A stretch of 64,000 nucleotides of DNA from Natronobacterium texcoconense (GTDB taxonomy: Archaea; Halobacteriota; Halobacteria; Halobacteriales; Natrialbaceae): positions 744,001 through 808,000 of the forward strand of contig NZ_FNLC01000001.1 in the NCBI RefSeq assembly GCF_900104065.1. Direction: 5' to 3'. The notes under the pieces were generated by a model. It did not search any database and had not been told where the DNA came from. It was given only the letters and a program-made list of their open reading frames with translations. The position numbers and the translations under genes are program-made. Below, one piece after another: positions 24,515 through 33,970 of the stretch. Position 1 is the first letter of the stretch. Every line of letters starts with the position of its first letter.

Positions 24515-25945
24515 TTATCCGAGGCTTCCCTCCATCTCGAGTTCGATGAGGCGGTTGAGTTCGACCGCGTACTCGATCGGCAGTTCCTCCGTGATCGGCT
24601 CGATGAAGCCGGCGACGATCATCTTCTTGGCGTCGTCGTCGTCCAGTCCGCGGGACTGGAGGTAGAAGATGTCCTCGTCGCCGATCTTGCCGACGGTCGC
24701 CTCGTGTGCGACGTCGACCTTCGACTCCTCGATCTCCATGTACGGCATGGTGTCCGAGGTAGACTCGTTGTCGAACATCAGCGCGTCACACTCGACTGCA
24801 GTGGAGGAGTTCTCGGCGCCGTCGGCGATGTGGACGAGGCCGCGGTAGTTGGTGCGGCCGCCGTCTTTGGAGATCGACTTCGATTCGATGGTCGAACTCG
24901 TCTCGGGCGCGTTGTGGTAGACCTTCGCGCCAGTGTCGATGTCCTGGCCCTCGCCGGCGAAGGCGATGGTGATGTGGGTGTCGGTCGCGCCGCGACCCTT
25001 GAGGATCGAGCACGGGTAGAGCATGGTGGCCTTCGAGCCCATCGAGCCCGAGATCCACTCCATCGTGCCGTTCTCTTCGACGATGGCGCGTTTCGTGTTG
25101 AGGTTGTAGGTGTTCTTCGACCAGTTCTGGACCGTGGAGTACTGGACGTGAGCGTCTTCTTTGACGAAGACCTCGACGCCACCCGAGTGGAGGTTATGAG
25201 CACCGTACTTCGGTGCGGAACAGCCCTCGATGTAGTGGACCTCGGAGCCTTCCTCGGCGATGATGAGCGTGTGCTCGAACTGCCCCATCCCTTCCGAGTT
25301 CATCCGGAAGTACGCCTGGACGGGCATCTCGACGGTGACGTCTTCGGGAACGTAGACGAAGGATCCGCCGGACCAGACGGCCCCGTGCAGCGCCGCGAAC
25401 TTGTTGTCGCTCGGCGGCACGCAGGTCGTCATGAAGTGCTCTTTGACGAGCTCTGGGTGCTCCTGGACCGCGCGGTCCATGTTCATGAAGATGACGCCCT
25501 TCTCCTCCCACTGCTCCTGCATGTTCTGGTAGACGACCTCCGACTCGTACTGGGCGCCGACGCCCGAGAGGGCGTTCTTCTCGGCTTCCGGGATACCCAG
25601 CTTGTCGAAGGTGTCCTTGATCTCGTCGGGCAGTTCCGTCCAGTCGTCGACGCCTTCACGCTTGTCGACGTCCGGGCGGATATAGGGAATGATCTCTTCG
25701 ACGTCCAGCCCCGAGAGGTCGGGCATGCCGGGCCAGTTCGACGGCATCGGCATGTTCTGGTACTGCTCGAGTGCGCGCAGACGGCGCTCGAGCATCCAGT
25801 CGGGCTCGTCCTTGTCGTCGGAGATCATGCGGATGACCTCCTCGGTCAGCCCCTTGTCGGATTTCACCGCGGCGTTCTGTTCTTTCTTGAACTCGAACCG
25901 CGCTTCAGTGTCAGTTTCTTTGAGGTGATCTTGTTCGGAACTCAT
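24515..25945 (-). CDS. sufB: Fe-S cluster assembly scaffold SufB
   Basis: SufB (476 residues) is the main scaffold on which the Fe-S cluster is built. It shows the long beta-helix family motifs, including ISDDKDEPDWMLERRLRAL near the start, FVYVPEDVTVEMPVQAYFRMN, EEGSEVHYIEGCSAP (with a cysteine) and the C-terminal HEATVGKIGDEDIFYLQSRGL. It is followed immediately by sufD and preceded by sufC, all transcribed together. It runs from the start at 25945 and is full length. Confidence 0.97.
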   Translation of the reverse strand: MSSEQDHLKETDTEARFEFKKEQNAAVKSDKGLTEEVIRMISDDKDEPDWMLERRLRALEQYQNMPMPSNWPGMPDLSGLDVEEIIPYIRPDVDKREGVDDWTELPDEIKDTFDKLGIPEAEKNALSGVGAQYESEVVYQNMQEQWEEKGVIFMNMDRAVQEHPELVKEHFMTTCVPPSDNKFAALHGAVWSGGSFVYVPEDVTVEMPVQAYFRMNSEGMGQFEHTLIIAEEGSEVHYIEGCSAPKYGAHNLHSGGVEVFVKEDAHVQYSTVQNWSKNTYNLNTKRAIVEENGTMEWISGSMGSKATMLYPCSILKGRGATDTHITIAFAGEGQDIDTGAKVYHNAPETSSTIESKSISKDGGRTNYRGLVHIADGAENSSTAVECDALMFDNESTSDTMPYMEIEESKVDVAHEATVGKIGDEDIFYLQSRGLDDDDAKKMIVAGFIEPITEELPIEYAVELNRLIELEMEGSLG

Positions 25946-26006
25946 AATTTGATTGTGGTTGTGTTTACGGCTGTAGGGTTATTACCGTTGTTCTAGCCGA
26001 AACCGG

Positions 26007-26912
26007 TTACGCAGTGCCGTAGACTTCTTCGCGAACCCAGTCGTACCCTTTGTCCTCGAGTTCCTCGGCGAGCGAGGCGTCGCCGCTCTTTGCGATCTGG
26101 CCGTCGAGCATCACGTGGACGTGGTCTGGCTCGACGTAGTCGAGGATGCGCTGGTAGTGAGTGATCTGGAGAATGCCGGTGCCCTGCTCGTCTCGAAGCG
26201 CGTTGATGCCCTCGGAGACGTCCTGAAGGCGGTCGATGTCGAGCCCGGAGTCGATCTCGTCGAGGACGGCGACCGACGGCTCGAGGATCGCGGCCTGCAA
26301 CACTTCGTTCTGTTTCTTCTCGCCGCCGGAGAAGCCGGCGTTGAGGTAGCGCTGGGCGAACTTCTCGTCCATGTCCAGCTGCTCCATCTTCTCCTGGAGG
26401 ATCTCCTGGAACTCGGCGACGCCGATCTCGCCCTCGTCCGCGGGGCCTTCCATCGGCGACGTTTCGAAGCCTTCGTCTTCCTCCTCTTCTTCGCCTTCCT
26501 CTTCCTCGAAGAGCTCCTCGCGCTCCTCGAGTTTGGCGTTGAGTGCCGTACGGAGGAAGTTCGTCATCGTGACGCCCTCGATCTCGGCGGGGTACTGGAA
26601 GCCGAGGAAGACGCCGAGCGCGGCACGCTCGTTCGGCTCGAGGTCGAGCAGGTTCCAGGTGCGCTGGTCCTCGTCGATCTCGACGTCGTCGCCGAACTCG
26701 TCTTCCTCGAGGTGGATGAGGACTTCGCCCTCGGTGACCTCGTAGGCTGGGTGGCCGGCGATGACCTTCGCGGTCGTCGACTTCCCGGAGCCGTTTGGAC
26801 CCATCAGGGCGTGGATTTCGCCCGATTCGACCTCGAGGTCGACGCCCTCGAGAATCTGCTCGTCGCCCTCAGCTACTTCCGCGTGCAGGTTGCTCAGTTC
26901 GAGACGTGCCAT
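26007..26912 (-). CDS. sufC: Fe-S assembly ATPase SufC
   Basis: SufC is the ABC ATPase that drives SufB-SufD conformational change. The 301-residue protein has Walker A MGPNGSGKST, the signature FSGGEKKQNEV and Walker B VAVLDEIDSGLDID. An acidic insertion (about residues 132-162, a run of Glu and Asp then ETSPMEGPADEGE) lies before the signature; haloarchaeal SufC proteins commonly have it, bacterial ones do not. It is the first gene of the operon and is preceded by a promoter/operator region with an 18-bp palindrome. Confidence 0.97.
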   Translation of the reverse strand: MARLELSNLHAEVAEGDEQILEGVDLEVESGEIHALMGPNGSGKSTTAKVIAGHPAYEVTEGEVLIHLEEDEFGDDVEIDEDQRTWNLLDLEPNERAALGVFLGFQYPAEIEGVTMTNFLRTALNAKLEEREELFEEEEGEEEEEDEGFETSPMEGPADEGEIGVAEFQEILQEKMEQLDMDEKFAQRYLNAGFSGGEKKQNEVLQAAILEPSVAVLDEIDSGLDIDRLQDVSEGINALRDEQGTGILQITHYQRILDYVEPDHVHVMLDGQIAKSGDASLAEELEDKGYDWVREEVYGTA

Positions 26913-27235
26913 AGTACTCTGTCACTCGAACGGTGGGTCGTATGACTGATAACGGTTTCGTATCCAATTGGATACGGTATTCTATTCTCAAAATAATTTT
27001 CCAAAATGGGAACTCCGGTTCACTCTCGAACAGCTACAGAACTGGAAACCCGAACCGGTTCCCGGAAATACTTATAAACCCGTCGTTCGAGGGGACGGTT
27101 CGAACGGAGTAAATTCTACTGGAAGCGGAATGTAATTCCGGCAGTCAGATACTGTGGCCATCGGTTCGTCGTCTTCGTCGCTACCGAGTTCGAGAGGTAC
27201 CAGCAGAACGAGAGAGATCGAGACGATCCCACAGG
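26913..27235. other. Intergenic region between sufC and polB
   Basis: This 323-bp gap holds the sufC promoter area (a TATA-like AATTATTTT on the minus strand near 26988-26998, and the palindrome at 26959-26976). A second TATA-like TTATAAA on the plus strand near 27070 is followed by a short inverted repeat CGTTCGA/TTCGAACG at about 27083-27104. A plus-strand transcript toward the polB stop is possible. No ORF or tRNA fits. Confidence 0.4.
26959..26976. promoter_or_regulatory. 18-bp perfect palindrome, candidate suf operator
   Basis: CGTATCCAATTGGATACG is identical to its reverse complement. It lies 47-64 nt before the sufC start and just downstream of a TATA-like AATTATTTT (about 26988-26998), so it covers the expected transcription start. 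A dimeric repressor bound here would block the suf operon. The regulator is unknown; iron- or Fe-S-sensing factors are candidates. Confidence 0.7.
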
Positions 27236-29965
27236 TTACATGAAGCTATCGAGGCCCGTCTGCTCTTGCCCACTCTTGACTTCCTCCCACGAGATGTCGA
27301 GCGCCTCGAGAATGCGTTCGATCGGTCCCTTCAGGGTCTTCTCGAGCATTTTGTCGTAGTCGATCTCGAACTCGTCGGGAATCTGGTCTTCGTACTCGAA
27401 GCAGATGACGTCTGGGTCGCGCTTGAATGCGCCGTAGAGGGGGTCACGCTGGGGGTCGAACCCTTCCTCGTTCTCCATCCGACGGAAGAAGGCGGGGTCG
27501 ATCCGATCCAGATAGAGTCGCTTGGGTTTGCTCCCGCGCTGGAAGTTGGTCTCGAGCAGGAGGTTCGCGTACTTCGCACCCCGGACCTGGGCCGTGTCCG
27601 TGTCGTAGTTGTCCAGTCGCTTGCCGATGCCGCCCGGGATGGCGATGTTCTCGAGGCTCACCTCGCCGGCCAGGACGTCCTCGATGACGCCGTTGACGTA
27701 CTCCTTGGCACCTTCGACGTCGCCTTCCTTGACGATCATCTCGATAACCCGATGCTGGACGTCCTTGGTGATCGGCGCGATGTCCGACCGCTGGTACTCG
27801 AAGCCGACGATGTCGATCGTGTCGACGTCCTTTCCTTCCTTCCAGGTGATGTGTCCGGCGTAGCGTTTCTTCTTGCCCGCCTGGAAGAACCGCCGGTAGA
27901 GCTTCTCGAACTCGATCTGGAAGCGGTGTTCCTCCGCGTTCAGATCCTCTCGAGCGAAGTCGTCGTACCGGTTGTTGATGTGCTCCTCGATCTTGAAGGA
28001 GGTCTCGATGGCTTCTTCCTTCGGGATGCCGTCGCCGAGCTCGAGCATCACGCTGTCGGTATCACCATACGTAACCTGATAATCCAGCTCTTTTGCAGCA
28101 GTCTCGGTAAATTCGATCACTTCGCGGCCAGTGGCAGTGATCGCAGATGCTGCCTCTTTATCGTACAGCCTGAACTGTTCCCATCCCGACACGCCATACA
28201 GAGAGTTCATAATAACCTTTACAGCTCCTTGCTGGCGGTCGTACTGCTCGTATTCGGGAGAACCGGGTTCGTGTTCGTCCCGGAGTTCCTTCTTCTCCTC
28301 GCGCTCGGCGAGCAGTTCTTCGATCATCTCCCGGTTGACCCCGTCCGGTTCCTTCCGGAAGTGGGTCCCCGTCGGCGCTTCGTAGGTCTCGCCGTCGTAC
28401 GCCTCGGGATCGACCTTCGTCTCTGGGCTTGCGTTAGTCGTCACCATACACATCGGGTACAGCGACTTCAGGTCGAGCACGGTGACGTTCTCCTTGACGC
28501 CCGTGATCGGCTCGAAGACGGCACCGCCCTCGTACTCCTCACCGGCTTCCTGCTGGCCTTTCGAGGGCAGCGCGAACTCGCCGTAGGCCTGGTGGAGGAC
28601 GTACATGTCGACCGCGTCACCTGGCGTGGGCGCATCCTCTAACTTGCAGCCGACGAACGACCGCACCTCGTCCCAGAAGGCGATGATCGCCTGCTGACGG
28701 TCGAGTTCGACACAGAGTTCGACGTCCCGGAGGTTGTACTCGAGTAACCGGGTGGGGTCGTCCTCCCAGAGATCACCGATGTCGCCGGCGTATCGCTCCT
28801 TGCCGACGCCGAGTTCTTCCTCGCCGACAGCGTCGAGTCGGTAGGAGTCCAGTTCCGAGAAGACCATCCGCTGATACCCGTACAGGAGGTCGAAGACGAC
28901 CCGTCCCTTGACGTCCGGACCGCCCCAGTTGCTCCGCCAGACCTCGTCGACTCGAGAGAGTCGGTCGATCTCGAGGTTGTAATCGTGGCCGCCCTGGAGT
29001 TCCTCGAGCCGATCGAGGAAGTAGGGAGCGTCGAAGTCCTCGAAGTTCCAGCCCGTCAGCACGTCGGGGTCGGTCTCGTCGACGTAGTCGATAAAGGCCT
29101 CGAGCATCGCTTCTTCCTCCTCGAAGGCCCGGACCTCGTGGTCGATCTCGCCCTCGATCGGGTCGTACCCCTCGATTTCGGTCGGAATCTCGCCGTCGCC
29201 CTCGTCGGCCTCCCAGACCCACATAATGTACTCGTCAAGATAGGAATCGTGACTCGTGAGACAGAGGATCTTCTCTTCGCCGTCTTCTGGGAATCCGGAG
29301 CGGTCGTCGACCTCGATGTCGAACATACAGACGCGCGGTTCGGCGTCGACGTCGGTCGGTTCGACCTCCTCGTGGTGGATCACCAGCGAGTCGTCTTCGG
29401 CGCGGCGTTCCGGGATACGGATGCCGCTACGGACGTCCTTGTCGATCAGAAAGCGGTTCGGGAAGAGAATGTCCGCCTCGTAGTGTTCGAAGTCGTCACG
29501 GACCTGTCCGACGTCGCGTGGCGTCTGGCCAAAGATACGGGTCAGTTTCTCGCCACGGATACTCTCGTAGTGTTCGCCGTTTCGGTCCTTCTCGCGGCTC
29601 CCCGTCAGCCGGTCGTACTCCTCCTCTGGTGGCCGCTCGAGCGTCTCCGTCGGCGCGTAGAAGTACGGTTTGAAATCGACTACCTGGACGTGCTCGAGGG
29701 TGCCATCCGGCGTCCGCCCGAAGACGTGGATGATCGGCTGTTCCTCGGCTCCGTAGCCGGCGACCGTGTAGTCGACCTGCATGACGGCGAGTTCGAGTTC
29801 GCCGTCGGGTTCCGGAAGCGTCTCCTCGACGACGTCGATCACCTCGACGCCACCGTCGGCACTCGCGCCGGCGACTGCAACTGCCTCTTCGTCGGGTCTC
29901 TCCTCGTCCGCGGACTCCGGCGACGACGAAAACGCCGTGAGTCCGGCCTGGCCCGGCTCGGTCAT
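27236..29965 (-). CDS. polB: Replicative DNA polymerase, family B (PolB1)
   Basis: This is the main family B DNA polymerase, 909 residues. The 3'-5' exonuclease domain has Exo I MFDIEVDD and Exo II GWNFEDFDAPYF. The polymerase motifs are A LDLKSLYPMCM, B-region NSLYGVSGW and C YGDTDSVML, all intact. The N-terminal OB-like domain includes QVDYTVAGY and HVFGRTPDG. The ATG at 29965 was chosen because MTEPGQAGLTAF is a normal haloarchaeal start and a promoter lies 24-32 nt upstream. No intein is present, although haloarchaeal PolB genes often carry them. Confidence 0.97.
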   Translation of the reverse strand: MTEPGQAGLTAFSSSPESADEERPDEEAVAVAGASADGGVEVIDVVEETLPEPDGELELAVMQVDYTVAGYGAEEQPIIHVFGRTPDGTLEHVQVVDFKPYFYAPTETLERPPEEEYDRLTGSREKDRNGEHYESIRGEKLTRIFGQTPRDVGQVRDDFEHYEADILFPNRFLIDKDVRSGIRIPERRAEDDSLVIHHEEVEPTDVDAEPRVCMFDIEVDDRSGFPEDGEEKILCLTSHDSYLDEYIMWVWEADEGDGEIPTEIEGYDPIEGEIDHEVRAFEEEEAMLEAFIDYVDETDPDVLTGWNFEDFDAPYFLDRLEELQGGHDYNLEIDRLSRVDEVWRSNWGGPDVKGRVVFDLLYGYQRMVFSELDSYRLDAVGEEELGVGKERYAGDIGDLWEDDPTRLLEYNLRDVELCVELDRQQAIIAFWDEVRSFVGCKLEDAPTPGDAVDMYVLHQAYGEFALPSKGQQEAGEEYEGGAVFEPITGVKENVTVLDLKSLYPMCMVTTNASPETKVDPEAYDGETYEAPTGTHFRKEPDGVNREMIEELLAEREEKKELRDEHEPGSPEYEQYDRQQGAVKVIMNSLYGVSGWEQFRLYDKEAASAITATGREVIEFTETAAKELDYQVTYGDTDSVMLELGDGIPKEEAIETSFKIEEHINNRYDDFAREDLNAEEHRFQIEFEKLYRRFFQAGKKKRYAGHITWKEGKDVDTIDIVGFEYQRSDIAPITKDVQHRVIEMIVKEGDVEGAKEYVNGVIEDVLAGEVSLENIAIPGGIGKRLDNYDTDTAQVRGAKYANLLLETNFQRGSKPKRLYLDRIDPAFFRRMENEEGFDPQRDPLYGAFKRDPDVICFEYEDQIPDEFEIDYDKMLEKTLKGPIERILEALDISWEEVKSGQEQTGLDSFM

Positions 29966-29988
29966 GGTAACGGAGTTTGGAGCCACCG

Positions 29989-29997
29989 AATAAAAAC
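29989..29997 (-). promoter_or_regulatory. TATA box for polB
   Basis: On the minus strand TTTTTATTC lies 24-32 nt before the polB ATG, consistent with a leaderless transcript and with choosing the start at 29965 over the longer reading frame. Confidence 0.6.
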
Positions 29998-30104
29998 CCC
30001 TGCAATCCACCGACGCGGTTACAAGACAGCGGGTACCATACAGTACTGCGGAAGCAACAAGACATATAGTGTGGTAACACATAACAAGTGATGAGGTGAT
30101 CGAC

Positions 30105-30284
30105 ATGTCTCCCCCCCTAAACGACGACGAAACGACGGATCGACGCGAGCCGAGCAGTGAACCCGAGGGAACTGCGACGATCGAGTCCTACGAGACCGAG
30201 GAAGGCGTCGTCTTCTATGACGCCGAAAACCCCCTCGCGTGGGTGGAAACGTCGCGGACGCTGACCCTCGAGGAACTGGCCTGA
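30105..30284 (+). CDS. Small acidic haloarchaeal protein (DUF7331-like)
   Basis: This 59-residue acidic protein ends with GVVFYDAENPLAWVETSRTLTLEELA, a pattern typical of the small DUF7331 family of haloarchaea. The ATG at 30105 is preceded by GAGGTGATCGAC, a good Shine-Dalgarno-like sequence, which is unusual because many haloarchaeal genes are leaderless. The gene is divergent from polB. Function unknown. Confidence 0.65.
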   Translation: MSPPLNDDETTDRREPSSEPEGTATIESYETEEGVVFYDAENPLAWVETSRTLTLEELA

Positions 30285-30335
30285 TCCTGACGTCGAACGC
30301 GAATCCTTTTCTTTCCGGTGGCCCTCGTCTCCCGT

Positions 30336-30848
30336 GTGGTATTCGAGGGGAGCGACCACGAGCCAGACGAACCCGAAGAGTACGATCCGGAGGCCGAGTT
30401 CCGGGATCCCGACAGCGACTCGCTGACGATTCCCGACGTCACACCCGAGTCGGAGTCGGAGTCGGAGTGGGATCCAGCACAGTTGCCGACGGTGAGTCCT
30501 CCAGAGGTCGCTACTCCCGAGACCGACGTCCCACCCGAACTCGCGAAGACCTTCTGGGCGCTCGTACTCGTGGTCAACGCTGCAGTTTTCGCCCTCGCTC
30601 TCGGCATCCTATTTCTGCTATTCGAGGGGAACACGACCTACGCCGCCTGGCTGATCGGCGGCGGAATCGTCCTCGTTGCCTTCGCTATCCGCCGATACCT
30701 GACATTCGATTCCGACTCGCTGGAGTCCGAACCGACGGACGGAAACGACGAAGCGAACGCCGAGTCCGAAGCCGAAGTCGACGCCGACGGGCACGATTCC
30801 ACTACGGAATCCACGCCAGCCGAGAATCCAGACGACACCGACCCATGA
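30336..30848 (+). CDS. Membrane protein with acidic N-terminal region (DUF7322-like)
   Basis: This 170-residue protein has an acidic soluble N-terminal half (PDEPEEYDPEAEFRDPDSDS), two predicted helices (about residues 72-100 and 103-122), and an acidic C-terminal tail. The GTG at 30336 fits the family beginning VFEGSDHEPDEPEEYDP; a GTG at 30318 is an alternative. It overlaps the next gene by 4 nt, suggesting translational coupling. It matches a haloarchaeal DUF7322-type family; function unknown. Confidence 0.62.
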   Translation: MVFEGSDHEPDEPEEYDPEAEFRDPDSDSLTIPDVTPESESESEWDPAQLPTVSPPEVATPETDVPPELAKTFWALVLVVNAAVFALALGILFLLFEGNTTYAAWLIGGGIVLVAFAIRRYLTFDSDSLESEPTDGNDEANAESEAEVDADGHDSTTESTPAENPDDTDP

Positions 30849-31285
30849 ACCCAGTTCGAGACGACCGAGGCAACCAGTACCTGCTCGTGAAACGCTCCGA
30901 AAGCGCGAGTCTCGTCCGCAACCCCGAAACTGGCGACGAGTGTTACATCCAGAACGACCGCCTCGAGTTCATAGAGGCGTCCGGTCTCGAGACGGCGGCC
31001 GAAACGATCGACGACCCGGTTCGAACCCTCCTGACGAACGTCCACGACGAGAAGACGCTCGGTCTGCTGGTCGAACTCGAGAACCGCGGGACGCTCGGCG
31101 TTCGAACGCTGCTCGACGAGTACGACCTCTGCGAGAGCGACCTCCACGGACGACTGACCGTCCTCACGGCTGCCGGCTTGCTTGAGGAAACCGAGGTCGC
31201 CGGCGAACGTGGCTATCGTGTCACCGAGACGTGTGAGCGAGCGCTCGAGGCGATTCGAAATACCGTCGACGACGAAGCCGACTAG
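30845..31285 (+). CDS. Winged-helix protein adjacent to rad50 (DUF7346-like)
   Basis: This 146-residue protein begins MNPVRDDRGNQYLLVKRS, has a small beta-rich N-terminal region (NPETGDECYIQNDRLEFIE) and a C-terminal winged helix (about residues 60-140: LLTNVHDEKTLGLLVELENRGTLGVRTLLDEYDL). It resembles the haloarchaeal DUF7346 family. A DNA-binding role is possible. It starts inside the previous stop (ATGA) and its own stop abuts the convergent stop of rad50 with no spacer. Confidence 0.68.
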   Translation: MNPVRDDRGNQYLLVKRSESASLVRNPETGDECYIQNDRLEFIEASGLETAAETIDDPVRTLLTNVHDEKTLGLLVELENRGTLGVRTLLDEYDLCESDLHGRLTVLTAAGLLEETEVAGERGYRVTETCERALEAIRNTVDDEAD

Positions 31286-33970
31286 TCAATCCGACGCGAG
31301 CAACTCCGCCTCGGGCGGTTCGCCGCGCTCGAGTCGCGAGCGGTTCGAGGTCGCGTCCTTTTCGACCCGCACGAGCGAGTCGGCCGCGCCGACGAGTTCC
31401 TCGTCGTGGCTGACGACGACGATCTGTTCGACGCCCAGGTCGCGCATCGACTCGACCAGCGAGACGAGTTGCGTGACGTGGCCGGAATCGAGGAAGACGG
31501 TCGGTTCGTCCAGAATCAGCGGCGGCATCGGTGCCGTTCCCTCGACCCCCTCCGCGAGCAGGCGGTAGATCGCACACCGCAGGCTGAGGTTGAACAGCGC
31601 CCGCTCGCCGCCGGAGAGCTGTTCGGGCTCTAAGGTCTCGCCGTCTTTCTGGTAGACCGTCAGCCGATAGTCGCCGTCGAGTTCGATCGCGGCGTAAGAG
31701 TCGTTCTGATAGACCAGTTCGAACGTCTCGTTGAGCAGCCGTTCTAAGGTCTCGACGTTGCGCTGTCGAAGCTCCGAGCGCAACTCGCCGTAAGTCGTCT
31801 GGAGCGTCTCGGCCTCGTCGTACAGCGACTCGAGTCGCTCACAGCGTTCCTCGAGCGCCTCGAGCCGGTCGCGAAGCCGCTCGAGTTCCTCGAGTTTCTC
31901 CTCGACGCCGCCGATTTTCCCCTGGATCTCGTCGCGGTCGGCCTCGAGTTCCTCGAGTTTCGCGTCGACTTTCTCGATGTACTCTTTGGCGTTTTTCTCG
32001 TCCTCACGGGCCGTCTCGACGCGTTCCTCGTCGAACTCCTCCTCGAGATCGCGTTTGCGGTCGCGTTTGTCCGAGAGCTGGTCGCGACGTTCGTCGTTGA
32101 GTTCCTGCCAGTCAGCGCGGCGTTCGCGCCGGTTCTCGATCTCGCCTGCGAGTTCCTCGCGCTCGTCGCCGATCTCGCTCACGCGCCGAAGCGTCTCGAG
32201 CGAGTCCTTGATATCGCTGCGTTCGGCGTTGATCTCGCCGAGGGCGGCTCGCTTCTCGTCGATCTCGTCCTCGAGAGCATCGGCTTCGTCGCGTTTCTCG
32301 GCGGCCTCGTTCTCGTACTCCTCGGCGTCCTCGCGTAGTTCGTCGCGCTGACTCCGGCGGTCGGCGATCGTCTCGCGTTTCTCTTCGAGCAACTGTTCGA
32401 CGTTGTCGCGGTTGTCCTCGAGCCGTTCGACGCGGCGTTCGGCCTCGCGAAGGGTCTCCGCGTCCTCGATTCGGTCCTCGAGGTCGTCGCGTTCGTCTTC
32501 CAGGCTCTCGAGTTCCGACTCGAGTTCCGCGAGCTCCTCGCGTTTGTCGTCGAGTTCGACGTGGGGCGAGTCCTCGACGGGCTGGCCACACTCGGGACAC
32601 TTCCCCTCCTCGAGCAGGCGTTCGCCCTCCTCGATGGCGTTCTCGACGGCTCTGACGTCGGCGGTGAGATCCCCGATTTCGTCGGTTAGCTCGTCGCGGT
32701 CGGCCTCGAGTGCCTCGAGGTGGGAGGCCGCCTCGCCGAACTCGATCGGTGCGTCCTCGAACCGTTCGCGGGCAGTCGCAATCTCGTCCTCGAGTTCCTC
32801 GAGTTTCGTCTCGCGGTCCTCGATCGCTTCCTCGTCTTCCTCGAGTTTCTCGGTCAGGTTGTCGGCCCGTTCGCGTGCTTCTTCGGCCTGCTGTTCGAGG
32901 TCGTCGGCTTCCTCGACGAGTCGGTCGCGCTCGCCGCTTTTCGTCTCGATCGCGATCTTGACGTCCTCGAGGTCGTCTCGAAGCTCTTCGTCTCGGCTCT
33001 CGAGGTCGTCGATCGCGGTCTCGATCGCTTCGCTTCGGTCGTCACCGTCGAGGTCGCCGTCGACCTCGGCGAGCAGTTCCGTCCGTTCCTCGGCGAGTTC
33101 CTCGCGTTCGGCCTCGAGTTCACGAATCGCTTCCTTCGCGTCCTCGCGTTTACGTTCGGTCTCCTCGATCTTCGAGCGAATCTCCTCGATCTCTTTCTCG
33201 AGGTCGCCGATCTCCTCTCGGGTCTCTTCGTGGCGCTCGAGGACTTCTCGCGCGGTCTCGAGCGTCTTCCGCGCCTCTTCGCGCTGGGAGTCGTAGTGAT
33301 CGATCTGCTCGGTGATCTCGGCGCGCCTGGACTCGAGGTCGTTGAGCCGCTCGTGAAGATTCGCCGCTTCTTTCTCTTCGACCTGCTTGCGGACGTCCTC
33401 GAGGACTTCCTGCTGGCCGTCGAGGACGGACTTGACCCCCAGTCGGGCGTCGCTGGCCCGTTCGCGGTACTCCTCGAGCGCGCCGAGTTGCAGGAGGTCG
33501 TCGATCATGTCCTGCCGGTCGCTCGGCGAGGCGTGAATCAGCTTGTTGACCTCGCCCTGACGGACGTACGCGCAGTTGACGAACGCCTCGGCGTCCATCC
33601 GCAGCAGTTCCGTCACCTCCCGGCGAACGTCGCGAGCGCCCTCGATGGTCTCGGTCGGCGTCTCGAGGACGCACTTCGTCGTCGTTGCCCGGTCACCTCG
33701 GAGTTTGAGTCGGCGTTCGACGTGGTACTCGCGGTTGTCGTGGGTGAACCACAGTTCCACTTCGGCTTCCTCCTCGCCGGTGGTGATCACGTCGTCTAGC
33801 GTGCGCTCGTCGAGGGCTTTCGATCCGTACAGCGCGAAGAAGACGGCCTCGAGTAACGTCGACTTCCCGCTGCCGTTGACGCCGTGGACGACGGTGACGC
33901 CGCGCTCGAGCGTGAGGTCGGCGTCGCCGTAGCACTTGAAGTTCAGCAGGCGAACGCGGTCGACTCTCAT
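31286..33970 (-). CDS. rad50: DNA double-strand break repair ATPase Rad50
   Basis: Rad50 (894 residues) is the SMC-like ATPase that works with Mre11 to process DNA ends. Walker A is GVNGSGKST (near residue 30), the signature is LSGGERALFNLSL, and Walker B is PLILDEPTVFLDSG. The middle is a long acidic coiled coil interrupted by the zinc hook CPECGQPV (about residue 457), which dimerises two molecules. Its start overlaps mre11 by 4 nt (ATGA). It is convergent with the winged-helix gene. Confidence 0.97.
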   Translation of the reverse strand: MRVDRVRLLNFKCYGDADLTLERGVTVVHGVNGSGKSTLLEAVFFALYGSKALDERTLDDVITTGEEEAEVELWFTHDNREYHVERRLKLRGDRATTTKCVLETPTETIEGARDVRREVTELLRMDAEAFVNCAYVRQGEVNKLIHASPSDRQDMIDDLLQLGALEEYRERASDARLGVKSVLDGQQEVLEDVRKQVEEKEAANLHERLNDLESRRAEITEQIDHYDSQREEARKTLETAREVLERHEETREEIGDLEKEIEEIRSKIEETERKREDAKEAIRELEAEREELAEERTELLAEVDGDLDGDDRSEAIETAIDDLESRDEELRDDLEDVKIAIETKSGERDRLVEEADDLEQQAEEARERADNLTEKLEEDEEAIEDRETKLEELEDEIATARERFEDAPIEFGEAASHLEALEADRDELTDEIGDLTADVRAVENAIEEGERLLEEGKCPECGQPVEDSPHVELDDKREELAELESELESLEDERDDLEDRIEDAETLREAERRVERLEDNRDNVEQLLEEKRETIADRRSQRDELREDAEEYENEAAEKRDEADALEDEIDEKRAALGEINAERSDIKDSLETLRRVSEIGDEREELAGEIENRRERRADWQELNDERRDQLSDKRDRKRDLEEEFDEERVETAREDEKNAKEYIEKVDAKLEELEADRDEIQGKIGGVEEKLEELERLRDRLEALEERCERLESLYDEAETLQTTYGELRSELRQRNVETLERLLNETFELVYQNDSYAAIELDGDYRLTVYQKDGETLEPEQLSGGERALFNLSLRCAIYRLLAEGVEGTAPMPPLILDEPTVFLDSGHVTQLVSLVESMRDLGVEQIVVVSHDEELVGAADSLVRVEKDATSNRSRLERGEPPEAELLASD

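Noticed and set aside
27083-27104. tRNA-like TTCGAA sequence in the sufC-polB gap
   Set aside because: The flanking stems do not pair as a T-arm and no cloverleaf can be drawn.
27236-29965. Intein in polB
   Set aside because: Length and motif order are continuous and no splicing-domain motif is seen.
32403-33296. 297-codon Ser/Arg-rich plus-strand ORF in rad50
   Set aside because: Antisense of the Glu/Leu-rich coiled coil; composition is produced by the complementary codons.
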